64,000 bases of DNA from Pseudonocardia ammonioxydans (GTDB lineage Bacteria > Actinomycetota > Actinomycetes > Mycobacteriales > Pseudonocardiaceae), in the NCBI RefSeq assembly GCF_900115005.1, contig NZ_FOUY01000003.1, forward strand, positions 124,001-188,000, in the 5' to 3' direction. Every line of letters begins with the position of its first letter. The first letter of the stretch is position 1. The notes beneath the pieces are model-generated. The model had not been told where the DNA came from and made no database searches. It saw only the letters and a program-made list of their open reading frames with translations. Of this stretch, positions 8,484 to 16,022 are shown piece after piece. Made by a program: the position numbers and the translations under genes.

Positions 8484-10637
8484 TCAGGTCCCGGAGACGG
8501 CCCGGCCCAGGCGGGAGCGGCGGTGCGCGGCCATCCGGACGGGTGCGTCGGCCCAGCCGTGCCCGTCGTGGGTCCCGGTGCGCTGCACCAGGCTCAGGAA
8601 CAGCCGGCCCCCGAGCAGCTCGGTACAGACCTGGAGCAGGTCGCCGCCGGGATCGCGCTCGTGCAGCACGCCGAGTTCCCGGTACGCGGCCATCGTGGTG
8701 TCGGGCAGCTCCAGGCGTGCCGCCAGGTCGTCGTGGTAGTTCGCCGGGACGGCCAGCAGCGGGGCCCCGGCGTCGCGCGCCGCACGGGCGGTGGCGAGGA
8801 CGTCGTCGCAGGCCAGCGCCACGTACTGCGGGTCGGCGACGGCCGGGCCCCACTCGCCGCGGCGCAGCAGCGACACGGTCAGCGCGAGCCGGACCCGGCG
8901 GGCGCGGTCGGCCAGCGCGCGGCTGCGGACCAGGCCGAACGGGGCGGCGAACTCGCCGTCGGCGATCGTGTCCAGGCCGAGCACCGACCGGTGGAACAGC
9001 ACCGCCTCGTCGAACGCGTCGTAGGGCTGGGTGAGTCCGACGTGGTCGATCCCGGTGACCCCGGCCCGGGGCACGGGTGGTTCGTCGACCGCGACGAAGT
9101 CGTGCGACCAGACCGGCGCGCCGCCGTCGTCGGCGGTCCGGCAGAAGAACACCGAGGTGCCGTCCGGGGCGGGGATCTCGGCGAGGTCCGCCTCGCCGGG
9201 CCCGGTCGTGCGCGACAGCGGTGGGGCGCACAGCCGCGACGCCCGCCGGGCGGAGGCGACCGGGTCGGCCGACTCGACGCCGATCGCGGCGACCGCGGAG
9301 GGCCCGTCGCCGGCCGCGTTCACCAGCAGCCGGGCCCCACCCTGCTCGTAGCGTTCGACCTGCTTGGTGCGGTGCACGCCGGTGCGGCCGAACCCGAGCG
9401 CGCGCAGCACCGGGCCGAGCTCCGGGCCGCCGTGCAGCTCGACGAACGCCGGCCCGGCGAGCTCCGGCGGCGCGGTGTCCACCGGGTCGGTTCCGACCCC
9501 ACGGCGCGTGCCTCGGACGTCTCGGAGCGGCGCGGACCCGCCGTGCGGTGCGGCGGCGCGCGCGGGCGCCGCCTCGGAGTGCGCGGGCGGTGCCGTGGGG
9601 TGTGCGGACCGCGCTGCGGAGTCCGTGGACCGCGCTGCGAGGTTCGTGGACCGCGCAGCGGAGTCCGTGGACCGTGCCGCGGAGTGCGCGGGCGGCGCCG
9701 CAGTGATCCCGGGAGCCGCCGCAGTGCTCCCGGACGGCGGTGCGGTGCCCCCGGACGGCGGTGCGGCGGCCGCGGGCGGTGTGCCCGGCAGGGCGGTGGC
9801 CTCGGCGAGCGCGAGCAGTGAGCGCCGCGCGTCGACCGCGGTACGCAGCGGATCGGCCTGCCGGAAGACGTCGTTGAACACCTCCAGCGAGAGCGGCCCG
9901 GCGTAGCCGGCGGCCAGGACCGGTGCGAGGAAGGCGGGCAGGTCGAAGCCGCCCTGGCCGGGGAACAGCCGGTGGTGCCGGCTCCAGGACAGCACGTCCA
10001 TCGACACCTCGCGGGCGTCGGCGAGCTGGAGGAAGAACAGCTTCTCCCCGGGGACGTCGGCGATGGGGGCCGGGTCGGACCCGCGAGCCAGGATGTGGAA
10101 CGAGTCCAGGCACAGCCCCAGCGCCGGGTGGTCGGCGTCGCGCACGACCTGCCAGGAGGCGTCCCAGGTGTCGACGTGCCGGCCCCAGGCCAGGGCCTCG
10201 TAGGCGATCCGCATCCCGCGCGCGTGGGCCTGCTCGGCCAGGCGGTGCAGCAGTTCGGCGAGCCGGTCGCGGTCGGCCACGGCGTCGGGAGCGACCGAGG
10301 AGCAGACCAGCACGGTGTCGGCACCGAGCCCGGCCATCACGTCGAACGTGGCACCGGCCCGGCGCAGGTTCGCCGCGAACCGGTCCGGGTCGGTCGAGTC
10401 GATGTCGCGCAACGGTTGGTACAGGTCGACCGACAGGCCCAGGTCCCGGCAGCGGTCGCCGATGCCTGCGGGGGAGAGCGGGTCGGCGACCAGGTCCGGG
10501 GCGAAGATCTCGACGCCGTCGAACCCGGCGGTCGCGGCGGCCTCGAGCTTGTCCTCCAGCGTCCCGGACAGACAGACCGTGGCCAGGGCGAGCCGGGGCC
10601 GAGCCGGTGCGCGCCACCCCGGTCCGGTCTGCTCCAC
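8484..10637 (-). CDS. qsuB: 3-dehydroshikimate dehydratase fused to an HPPD-like domain
   Basis: The 717-residue protein has two parts. The first 270 residues form a sugar-phosphate isomerase type TIM barrel (LATVCLSGTLEDKLEAAATA, with possible metal ligands in YEALAWG, LCLDSFH and LEVFND). This is the dehydratase that turns 3-dehydroshikimate into protocatechuate. The last 300 residues resemble 4-hydroxyphenylpyruvate dioxygenase (GIDHVGLTQP), but the second and third iron ligands appear lost. A roughly 80-residue Ala/Pro/Ser linker of short repeats joins them. The architecture is that of QsuB/QuiC1 proteins. The start is uncertain: GTG 10637 gives a protein near family size, while an in-frame ATG at 10748 lies inside a palindromic repeat. 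The gene probably forms a unit with the upstream dehydrogenase. Confidence 0.82.
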   Translation of the reverse strand: MEQTGPGWRAPARPRLALATVCLSGTLEDKLEAAATAGFDGVEIFAPDLVADPLSPAGIGDRCRDLGLSVDLYQPLRDIDSTDPDRFAANLRRAGATFDVMAGLGADTVLVCSSVAPDAVADRDRLAELLHRLAEQAHARGMRIAYEALAWGRHVDTWDASWQVVRDADHPALGLCLDSFHILARGSDPAPIADVPGEKLFFLQLADAREVSMDVLSWSRHHRLFPGQGGFDLPAFLAPVLAAGYAGPLSLEVFNDVFRQADPLRTAVDARRSLLALAEATALPGTPPAAAAPPSGGTAPPSGSTAAAPGITAAPPAHSAARSTDSAARSTNLAARSTDSAARSAHPTAPPAHSEAAPARAAAPHGGSAPLRDVRGTRRGVGTDPVDTAPPELAGPAFVELHGGPELGPVLRALGFGRTGVHRTKQVERYEQGGARLLVNAAGDGPSAVAAIGVESADPVASARRASRLCAPPLSRTTGPGEADLAEIPAPDGTSVFFCRTADDGGAPVWSHDFVAVDEPPVPRAGVTGIDHVGLTQPYDAFDEAVLFHRSVLGLDTIADGEFAAPFGLVRSRALADRARRVRLALTVSLLRRGEWGPAVADPQYVALACDDVLATARAARDAGAPLLAVPANYHDDLAARLELPDTTMAAYRELGVLHERDPGGDLLQVCTELLGGRLFLSLVQRTGTHDGHGWADAPVRMAAHRRSRLGRAVSGT
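9597..9695. repeat. qsuB: In-frame short tandem repeats in the qsuB linker
   Basis: Degenerate repeats of GAGTCCGTGGACCGCGC type encode an AARSTDSAARSTD-like linker between the dehydratase and HPPD-like domains. Repeat number probably varies between strains. Confidence 0.55.
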
Positions 10638-10722
10638 CTCGGCCCGCGCCGGTCCGGCGCGCCCCGGTCCGGGCGGCCCCGCCCCGGACGGCCCCGCCCC
10701 GGCCCGCCCCGGCCCGGACTGC

Positions 10723-10766
10723 CCCGAGGGGCACCCCGGAGGCGCCATGCGCCCCGAGGGTGCCCC
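10723..10766 (-). repeat. GC-rich palindromic element, minus orientation
   Basis: Read on the minus strand, this has the arms GGGGCACCCTCGGGG and CCGGGGTGCCCCTC around a GCATGGCGCC core. It matches the two elements at 14079 and 14163 in both arms and core. It sits in the gap between the dehydrogenase and dehydratase genes, where it could cause partial termination or stabilise RNA. Confidence 0.65.
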
Positions 10767-10836
10767 CGGGAGCACGGCCGGCGGCTCGCCGGGTGGGTCC
10801 GGTGACGACACAGCCGGTTCGTGCGGCACAGCCGGT

Positions 10837-11748
10837 TCATGCGACACGGCCGGACTCCTGTTCGTCGGCGACCAGTTCGGCGAGGTGGGCGAGCATCCGC
10901 CCCGGGTCGGGAACCCGCCCGGTGAACAGGCGGAACGCCTCGGCGGCCTGGTGCACGGCCATCCGGCCACCGTCGACGGTGCGGCACCCGGCGGCCCGGG
11001 CGGCGCGCAGCAGCGCGGTGTCCAGCGGCCGGTAGACGATCTCGGCCACCCACGGCCGGGACGCCGGCAGGTCGGTGTCGAACGGCAGGCCCGGGTGCTC
11101 GGCCATCCCGGTGGGGGTGGCGTGCACGAGCCCGTCGGTGCGGGGGAGCAGGTCGTCGAGGGCCGGACGGGCGTGCCCGGTCGCCGTGGCGCCGGCGGCC
11201 AGGTGCGGGCCGAGGCTGTCCGCGAGAGCCGTGGCGCGGTCGGCGTCGACGTCGACGATGTCCAGCGCGTGCACCCCGGCCCGGGCCAGCGCATAGCCGG
11301 CCGCGGCACCCGCCCCGCCCGCGCCGAGCAGCACCACGCGGCCGAGCGCGGCGCCGGGGAGCCCGTCGCGGAGCCCGGAACCGAAGCCGGCCCAGTCGGT
11401 GTTGTGCCCGGTCAGCGACCCGTCCGCGCCGACGACGACGGTGTTGACCGCTCCGATCGCGGCCGCCTCGGGCGCGAGCGCGTCGAGATGGGGGATCACG
11501 AGCTGCTTGCACGGGTGGGTGATGTTCAGCCCGGCGTAGCCCTGGGCGCGTGCCCGGGCCAGCAACCGCCCGGCGTCCTCGGGCGTGGCGCCGAGCTCGT
11601 CGAGGTCCCAGCACAGGTAGCGCAGGGGCAGTCCCAGAGCGGCGGCCTCACGCTCGTGCAGTGCCGGTGACAGGGACGGGCCGATCCCGGCGCCGATCAG
11701 TCCGGTCAGGACGGTTTCGGTCCCGGCGGCGGTGTGGCTGCTCCGCAC
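10837..11748 (-). CDS. qsuD: Quinate/shikimate 5-dehydrogenase
   Basis: The 303-residue protein belongs to the AroE family: GLIGAGIGPSLSPALHE at the substrate end and a Rossmann loop VVLLGAGGAGAAAGYALA near residue 140. The substrate motif is NITHPCKQ, the form typical of quinate/shikimate dehydrogenases of actinobacteria, rather than the NVTIPHK-type of biosynthetic AroE. The enzyme likely oxidises quinate or shikimate with NAD(P). It lies between the dehydratase gene and a TetR gene and is divergent from the latter, which indicates a catabolic and not biosynthetic role. Confidence 0.88.
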   Translation of the reverse strand: MRSSHTAAGTETVLTGLIGAGIGPSLSPALHEREAAALGLPLRYLCWDLDELGATPEDAGRLLARARAQGYAGLNITHPCKQLVIPHLDALAPEAAAIGAVNTVVVGADGSLTGHNTDWAGFGSGLRDGLPGAALGRVVLLGAGGAGAAAGYALARAGVHALDIVDVDADRATALADSLGPHLAAGATATGHARPALDDLLPRTDGLVHATPTGMAEHPGLPFDTDLPASRPWVAEIVYRPLDTALLRAARAAGCRTVDGGRMAVHQAAEAFRLFTGRVPDPGRMLAHLAELVADEQESGRVA

Positions 11749-11761
11749 TTCCCCTCCTTGT

Positions 11762-11788
11762 TATGTACCGTATGGTTAGTTGTACCGG
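11762..11788. promoter_or_regulatory. Probable TetR operator, qsu side
   Basis: The minus strand reads CGGTAC, an 11-base gap, then CGGTACATAA. A related CGGTAC pair lies before the transporter gene on the other side of tetR. The site lies between the divergent qsuD and tetR genes, where the regulator could control both. Confidence 0.5.
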
Positions 11789-11868
11789 ACGCCGGGCGGG
11801 TGGCACCAGCCCCGGCCGCCGTCCGGCCGGTAGCGTCGGGCCGCCCGGAACGAACGAGGAGGTCCGTC

Positions 11869-12525
11869 GTGGCCACAGCCCCGGAGGGGACCGGTCGGCA
11901 GCGCGACCCGGAGCGGACCCGTGCCGAGATCCTGGACGAGGCGACCTCCGAGTTCGCCGACCGCGGGTTCGCCGGTGCCCGGGTGGACGAGATCGCCGCG
12001 CGCACCCGCACCACCAAGCGGATGCTGTACTACTACTTCGGCTCCAAGCAGGGCCTCTACCTGGCCGTTCTCGAACGTGCCTACGTCGGCATCCGGGCGC
12101 TGGAGCGCGACCTGGAGGTGGCGCACCTCAATCCGGCGAAGGCCGTGCGCGCGGTCGCGGAGCTGACCTTCGACCACCACGAGGCGCACCCGGACTTCAT
12201 CCGGCTGGTCGCGATCGAGAACATCCACCACGCCGAGCACCTGCGGACCTCGCCGGTGCTGTCCGGGCTGGCCGGGCCGGCGGTGGACGTGCTGGACGGG
12301 ATCCTGGCCCGCGGTCGCGAGGCCGGGCTGTTCCGCGACGACGCCGACGCGCTCGACGTGCACATGATGATCAGTGCGTTCTGCGTGTTCCGGCTGTCCA
12401 ACCGGCACACCTTCGCCGCGATCTTCGGCCGTGACCTGCTGGAACCCGTCCGGCGTGAGCACTACCGGCGGATGGTGGGCGATCTCGTCGTCGAGTACCT
12501 CACCGCCCACGTCGGGCACTCCTGA
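11869..12525 (+). CDS. TetR family regulator of the quinate/shikimate cluster
   Basis: The 218-residue protein has a standard TetR helix-turn-helix: RTRAEILDEATSEFADRGFAGARVDEIAART followed by TTKRMLYYYFGSK. The C-terminal ligand domain (NIHHAEHLRTSPVL, FGRDL) resembles TetR_C domains of regulators for aromatic catabolism. GTG 11869 has a strong AGGAGG site six bases upstream; the open frame extends further 5' but without a start signal. It sits between the dehydrogenase and transporter genes, and related CGGTAC-containing sites flank it on both sides. Protocatechuate, shikimate or dehydroshikimate are plausible inducers (inference). Confidence 0.87.
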   Translation: MATAPEGTGRQRDPERTRAEILDEATSEFADRGFAGARVDEIAARTRTTKRMLYYYFGSKQGLYLAVLERAYVGIRALERDLEVAHLNPAKAVRAVAELTFDHHEAHPDFIRLVAIENIHHAEHLRTSPVLSGLAGPAVDVLDGILARGREAGLFRDDADALDVHMMISAFCVFRLSNRHTFAAIFGRDLLEPVRREHYRRMVGDLVVEYLTAHVGHS

Positions 12526-12577
12526 ACCGGTTCCGCGGTCCCGGGGGTTGACACCCCACGAGCCTCAACTCACCATT

Positions 12578-12602
12578 CGGTACGTAACTGGACGGTACAT
12601 AG
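12578..12602. promoter_or_regulatory. Probable TetR operator, transporter side
   Basis: CGGTAC, a 9-base gap, then CGGTACATAG, matching the pair before qsuD. A TTGACA at 12548-12553 is a likely -35 element for the transporter gene, which would place the operator over or just after the promoter. Confidence 0.5.
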
Positions 12603-12653
12603 CGCGTCGACCGCGGCGCCCGTGCCTGCAATGACGCACCGCCTGGAGGACCC

Positions 12654-14027
12654 GTGAGTCCCAGCCCCTCACCGGCTGCTTCCCCGCCGACGGCCCAGCC
12701 CAAGCGGGCCGCCCTGGCCGCGTGGGTCGGTAGCGCGCTCGAGTACTACGACTTCTTCATCTACGGCACCGCTGCGGCGCTGGTGTTCAACAAGGTGTTC
12801 TTCCCCGACACCAGCCCGGCGGCCGGGACCCTGCTGTCACTGGCCACGTTCGGTGCCGCCTACGTCGCCCGCCCGCTCGGCGCCGTCGTGTTCGGGCACA
12901 TCGGGGACCGGCTGGGCCGCAAGAAGGTCCTGGTCGCGACGCTGCTCATGATGGGGCTGGCGACGCTGGCGATCGGCTTCCTCCCCGGTTACGACCAGGT
13001 CGGTGTCCTCGCGCCGGTGCTGCTGGTCACCTGCCGGCTGCTGCAGGGGCTGTCCGCGGGCGGCGAGCAGGCCGGCGCGAACTCGATGACGCTCGAGCAC
13101 GCGCCGCAGGACCGCCGGGCGTACTTCACCAGCTTCACCCTCTCCGGCACCCAGGCCGGCCAGATCATCGCGACCGCGGTGTTCCTGCCGGTGGCGATGC
13201 TGCCGGAGGAGGCCCTGCTGAGCTGGGGCTGGCGGGTACCGTTCTGGGCGAGCCTGCTCGTGCTCGTCGTCGGCGTGCTCATCCGGCGCTCGCTGCACGA
13301 GACCCCGGTGTTCGCCACCGAGATCGCCGAGACCCGCCGGGACGGCACACCGCTGCCGTCGGCGAAGGGGCAGCTGCCGATCGCGGCGCTGCTGACCGGG
13401 CACTGGCCGAACCTGCTGCGGGTCACCCTCGCCGCGACCGTCGCATCGGTCAGCACGCTGATGACGGTGTACTCGCTGTCGTTCGCGGTGAACAACGTCG
13501 GGCTGGAACGTTCGACGATGCTGTGGGTGGTCGTGGCCGCGAACGTCGTCGCGCTGGTCGCCATCCCGCTGCTCGCCTCGCTGGCCGACCGGATCGGGCG
13601 CCGCCCGGTGTTCATCGGGGGCGCGCTGGGCAGCGCGGTGCTGCTGGCGGCCTATTTCTGGTCGGTCTCGACCGGTAGCTGGGTCCTGATCTTCGTGACC
13701 GGCATCCTGCTGTCCGGTGTGGTCTACAGCGCCGCGAACGGGGTGTGGCCCTCGTTCTACGGCGAGATGTTCCCCGCCCGGGTCCGGCTCACCGGCACGG
13801 CGGTCGGCACACAGATCGGCTTCGCGCTCGGCGGGTTCTCCCCGACGATCGCCGCGGCGCTGGCCGGTACCTCGCCCGCCGGGTGGCTGCCGGTCTCGGT
13901 GTTCGGTGCGGTGATCTGCCTCGTCGCCGCCGGGTCCGCGCTGAGCGCCCGGGAGACCGCACACCTGAGCCTGCAGGAGATCGAGACCGTGCAGGACCAC
14001 CGACGCCCGGCGCCGGCCCGGGTCTGA
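12654..14027 (+). CDS. MHS-family MFS transporter, probably shikimate/quinate uptake
   Basis: The 457-residue protein has twelve predicted membrane segments. It shows the MHS-subfamily start AAWVGSALEYYDFFIYGTAA and the loop FGHIGDRLGRKKVL, with RLLQGLSAGGEQAGA in helix 4. ShiA, ProP and related metabolite:proton symporters share these marks. The setting with dehydroshikimate dehydratase and quinate/shikimate dehydrogenase points to shikimate or quinate as substrate. GTG 12654 follows CTGGAGGA. Confidence 0.85.
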   Translation: MSPSPSPAASPPTAQPKRAALAAWVGSALEYYDFFIYGTAAALVFNKVFFPDTSPAAGTLLSLATFGAAYVARPLGAVVFGHIGDRLGRKKVLVATLLMMGLATLAIGFLPGYDQVGVLAPVLLVTCRLLQGLSAGGEQAGANSMTLEHAPQDRRAYFTSFTLSGTQAGQIIATAVFLPVAMLPEEALLSWGWRVPFWASLLVLVVGVLIRRSLHETPVFATEIAETRRDGTPLPSAKGQLPIAALLTGHWPNLLRVTLAATVASVSTLMTVYSLSFAVNNVGLERSTMLWVVVAANVVALVAIPLLASLADRIGRRPVFIGGALGSAVLLAAYFWSVSTGSWVLIFVTGILLSGVVYSAANGVWPSFYGEMFPARVRLTGTAVGTQIGFALGGFSPTIAAALAGTSPAGWLPVSVFGAVICLVAAGSALSARETAHLSLQEIETVQDHRRPAPARV

Positions 14028-14078
14028 CCCCGGGGCCGGTCCCGGCGCGGGCCCGCCCCTGCCCCTGCCCCTGCCCCC

Positions 14079-14119
14079 AGGGGCACCCTCGGGGCACATG
14101 GCGCTACGAGGGTGCCCCT
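14079..14119 (+). repeat. GC-rich palindromic element, copy 1
   Basis: Perfect 13-bp arms (AGGGGCACCCTCG and its complement) enclose a 15-base core GGGCACATGGCGCTA. It lies 51 bases after the transporter stop codon and could terminate that transcript. Confidence 0.7.
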
Positions 14120-14162
14120 CGGAGCCGCGGTGACAGCGCGATTCCGGCGCGGGCCCGCCTCC

Positions 14163-14203
14163 AGGGGCGCCCTCGGGGCACATGGCGCCATGAGGGTGCC
14201 CCT
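14163..14203 (+). repeat. GC-rich palindromic element, copy 2
   Basis: The arms are the same as in the copy 84 bases upstream, with two differences, and the core is GGGCACATGGCGCCA. The close tandem spacing suggests duplication. Confidence 0.7.
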
Positions 14204-14257
14204 CGGGGCGCGGTGGGCGGGCCGGGGCCGGTCCTGTTCACCCTCGGGGCGCGTACG

Positions 14258-14263
14258 TAGCGT
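14258..14263 (+). promoter_or_regulatory. -10 box of a probable leaderless transcript (AtuA-like gene)
   Basis: TAGCGT ends seven bases before the ATG at 14271, and no Shine-Dalgarno sequence lies before the ATG. Confidence 0.5.
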
Positions 14264-14270
14264 GCCCGGC

Positions 14271-16022
14271 ATGGCATCTCGATCACTGCGGATCGGCAAC
14301 GTCTCCGGCTACCTGGGCGACCGCTTCACCGCGGTCGACGAGGCGATGGCGGGTGACCCGGTCGACGTCCTGATGGGCGACTACCTGGCCGAGGTCACCC
14401 TCGCCGCGCTCGCGGCGGCGGCCGGGCGGGGCAGGCCCGGCTACGTCGAGTACGCGCTCGACCAGCTCACCCCGCACCTGGCGGAGATCGCCCGGCGGGG
14501 GATCCGGGTCGTCACCAACGCCGGCGGGTTCGACCCCGCGGGGATGGCGGCCGAGCTGCGGGAGCGGATCGCCGGGACCGAGGGGGCGCAGGGGCTGCGC
14601 GTGGCGCACGTCGCCGGCGACGCGGTGCACGGCCGGCTGGGCGAGTTCCACGCGGCCGGGCACGGGATGGAGCACCTCGACACCGGTGCCCCGCTCAAGG
14701 ACTGGGGGTTCGAGCCGATCGCGGCGAACGCCTACCTGGGCGGGTTCGGGATCGCGGCGGCACTGGCGGCCGGTGCCGACATCGTCGTCACCGGCCGGGT
14801 CACCGACGCCTCGCTCACCGCGGGCCCCGCGGCCTGGTGGCACGGGTGGACCCCCGAGGACCACGACGCGCTCGCCGGCGCCGTCACGGCTGGGCACATC
14901 ATCGAGTGCGGGGCGCACGCCACCGGCGGGAACTTCTCCGGGTTCCGCACCGTGCCGGGCATGGTGCGGCCCGGGTTCCCGATCGCCGAGATCGCCGCCG
15001 ACGGCAGCAGCGTGATCACCAAGCATGCGGCCGACGGCGGCACGGTCACCGTCGACACCGTGACCGCGCAGCTGCTCTACGAGATCCAGGGCCCGCGCTA
15101 CCTCAACCCGGACGCGACCGTGCACCTGGACACCGTGCAGCTGTCCCAGCAGGGCCCGGACCGGGTCGCGATCGGCCCCGTGACCGGGTCCCCGCCGCCG
15201 CCGACGGCCAAGGTCGCGGTGTTCGCGCCGATCGGCTACGAGATCTCGACGATGCTGTTCTGCACCGCGCCGGACGTCGAGGGCAAGGTCGAGCTGCTGC
15301 GGGCCCAGCTGCGGGCGCAGCTGGAGGGGCACGTCGACCAGCTCGACGTCACCCCGCTCGGGGTCGCCGCGGTGGATCCGCCGGACCAGTGGGCGGCCAC
15401 CGTGCCGGTGCGGGTGATCGCCACCGCGCGGGAGAAGGAGCCGCTGCGCCGGTTCGCCCCCGCCGTCGGCTCGCTGTACCTGCAGGGCTTCCCCGGCTTC
15501 CACCACGACGGCCACGCCCCGCGCGCGTCCGAGCCGTGGCCGCGGATCGAGTACTGGCCCGCGCTGCTGGAGTCGGCCGAGCTCGACCACCACGCCGTCC
15601 TCGACGACGGCACCCGCGTCGACGTCCCCCGCCCGGCCCGCACCGCGACCCCCGAGGAGCTGGCCCAGCCGGTGCATCCGGAGCCGGAGCTGCCGGCCCC
15701 GGGCGGGGACCCGATCGAGCTCGGCGCGCTGACCTGGGCCCGGGCCGGCGACAAGGGGGGCAACGCCAACGTCGGCGTCTGGGCCCCTGACCCCGCGCAC
15801 TGGGACTGGCTGCGGGCGACGCTGACCACCGCGCGGGCGAAGGAGCTGCTGCCCGAGGCGCAGGGCGCGATCGTGCGGCACGAGTTCCCGCACCTGCGTG
15901 CGGTGCACCTGGTGCTGGTGGGGCTGCTCGGGTCGGGCGGTTCGGCCAACCTGCGCGTGGACCAGATCGGCAAGTCGGTCGGGGAGTACCTGCGGGCCAA
16001 GCACGTGGCGGGACCCGCGTGA
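14271..16022 (+). CDS. AtuA-like (DUF1446) acyclic terpene utilisation family protein
   Basis: The 583-residue protein starts RIGNVSGYLGDRFTAVDEA and shows DVLMGDYLAEVTLA, TNAGGFDPAGMA and GRVTDASLTAGPAAWW, all marks of the AtuA/DUF1446 family. In Pseudomonas AtuA belongs to the citronellol/geranyl-CoA pathway, but its reaction is not known. The C-terminal third (GALTWARAGDKGGNANVGVW) matches the small second domain often fused to or next to AtuA. The stop overlaps the start of a CoA-transferase gene by four bases, so the two act together. No geranyl-CoA carboxylase genes are nearby. Confidence 0.82.
   Translation: MASRSLRIGNVSGYLGDRFTAVDEAMAGDPVDVLMGDYLAEVTLAALAAAAGRGRPGYVEYALDQLTPHLAEIARRGIRVVTNAGGFDPAGMAAELRERIAGTEGAQGLRVAHVAGDAVHGRLGEFHAAGHGMEHLDTGAPLKDWGFEPIAANAYLGGFGIAAALAAGADIVVTGRVTDASLTAGPAAWWHGWTPEDHDALAGAVTAGHIIECGAHATGGNFSGFRTVPGMVRPGFPIAEIAADGSSVITKHAADGGTVTVDTVTAQLLYEIQGPRYLNPDATVHLDTVQLSQQGPDRVAIGPVTGSPPPPTAKVAVFAPIGYEISTMLFCTAPDVEGKVELLRAQLRAQLEGHVDQLDVTPLGVAAVDPPDQWAATVPVRVIATAREKEPLRRFAPAVGSLYLQGFPGFHHDGHAPRASEPWPRIEYWPALLESAELDHHAVLDDGTRVDVPRPARTATPEELAQPVHPEPELPAPGGDPIELGALTWARAGDKGGNANVGVWAPDPAHWDWLRATLTTARAKELLPEAQGAIVRHEFPHLRAVHLVLVGLLGSGGSANLRVDQIGKSVGEYLRAKHVAGPA

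Larger units (their letters stand above)
14028..14270. other. Intergenic region with two palindromic repeats
   Basis: The 243 bases hold a CCCCTG micro-repeat near 14055-14076, two copies of the GC-rich palindrome (14079-14119 and 14163-14203) and the promoter of the AtuA-like gene. No coding frame is supported. Confidence 0.6.

Noticed and set aside
9572-10700. Plus-strand frames over the dehydratase/dehydrogenase genes
   Set aside because: Products are low-complexity Arg/Pro/Gly sequence, opposite to genes with clear domain motifs.
10638-10748. ATG 10748 as the dehydratase start
   Set aside because: The ATG belongs to the core of a palindromic repeat and the added residues are Gly/Pro/Ala-rich; GTG 10637 gives a length closer to the family. 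Kept as an alternative only.
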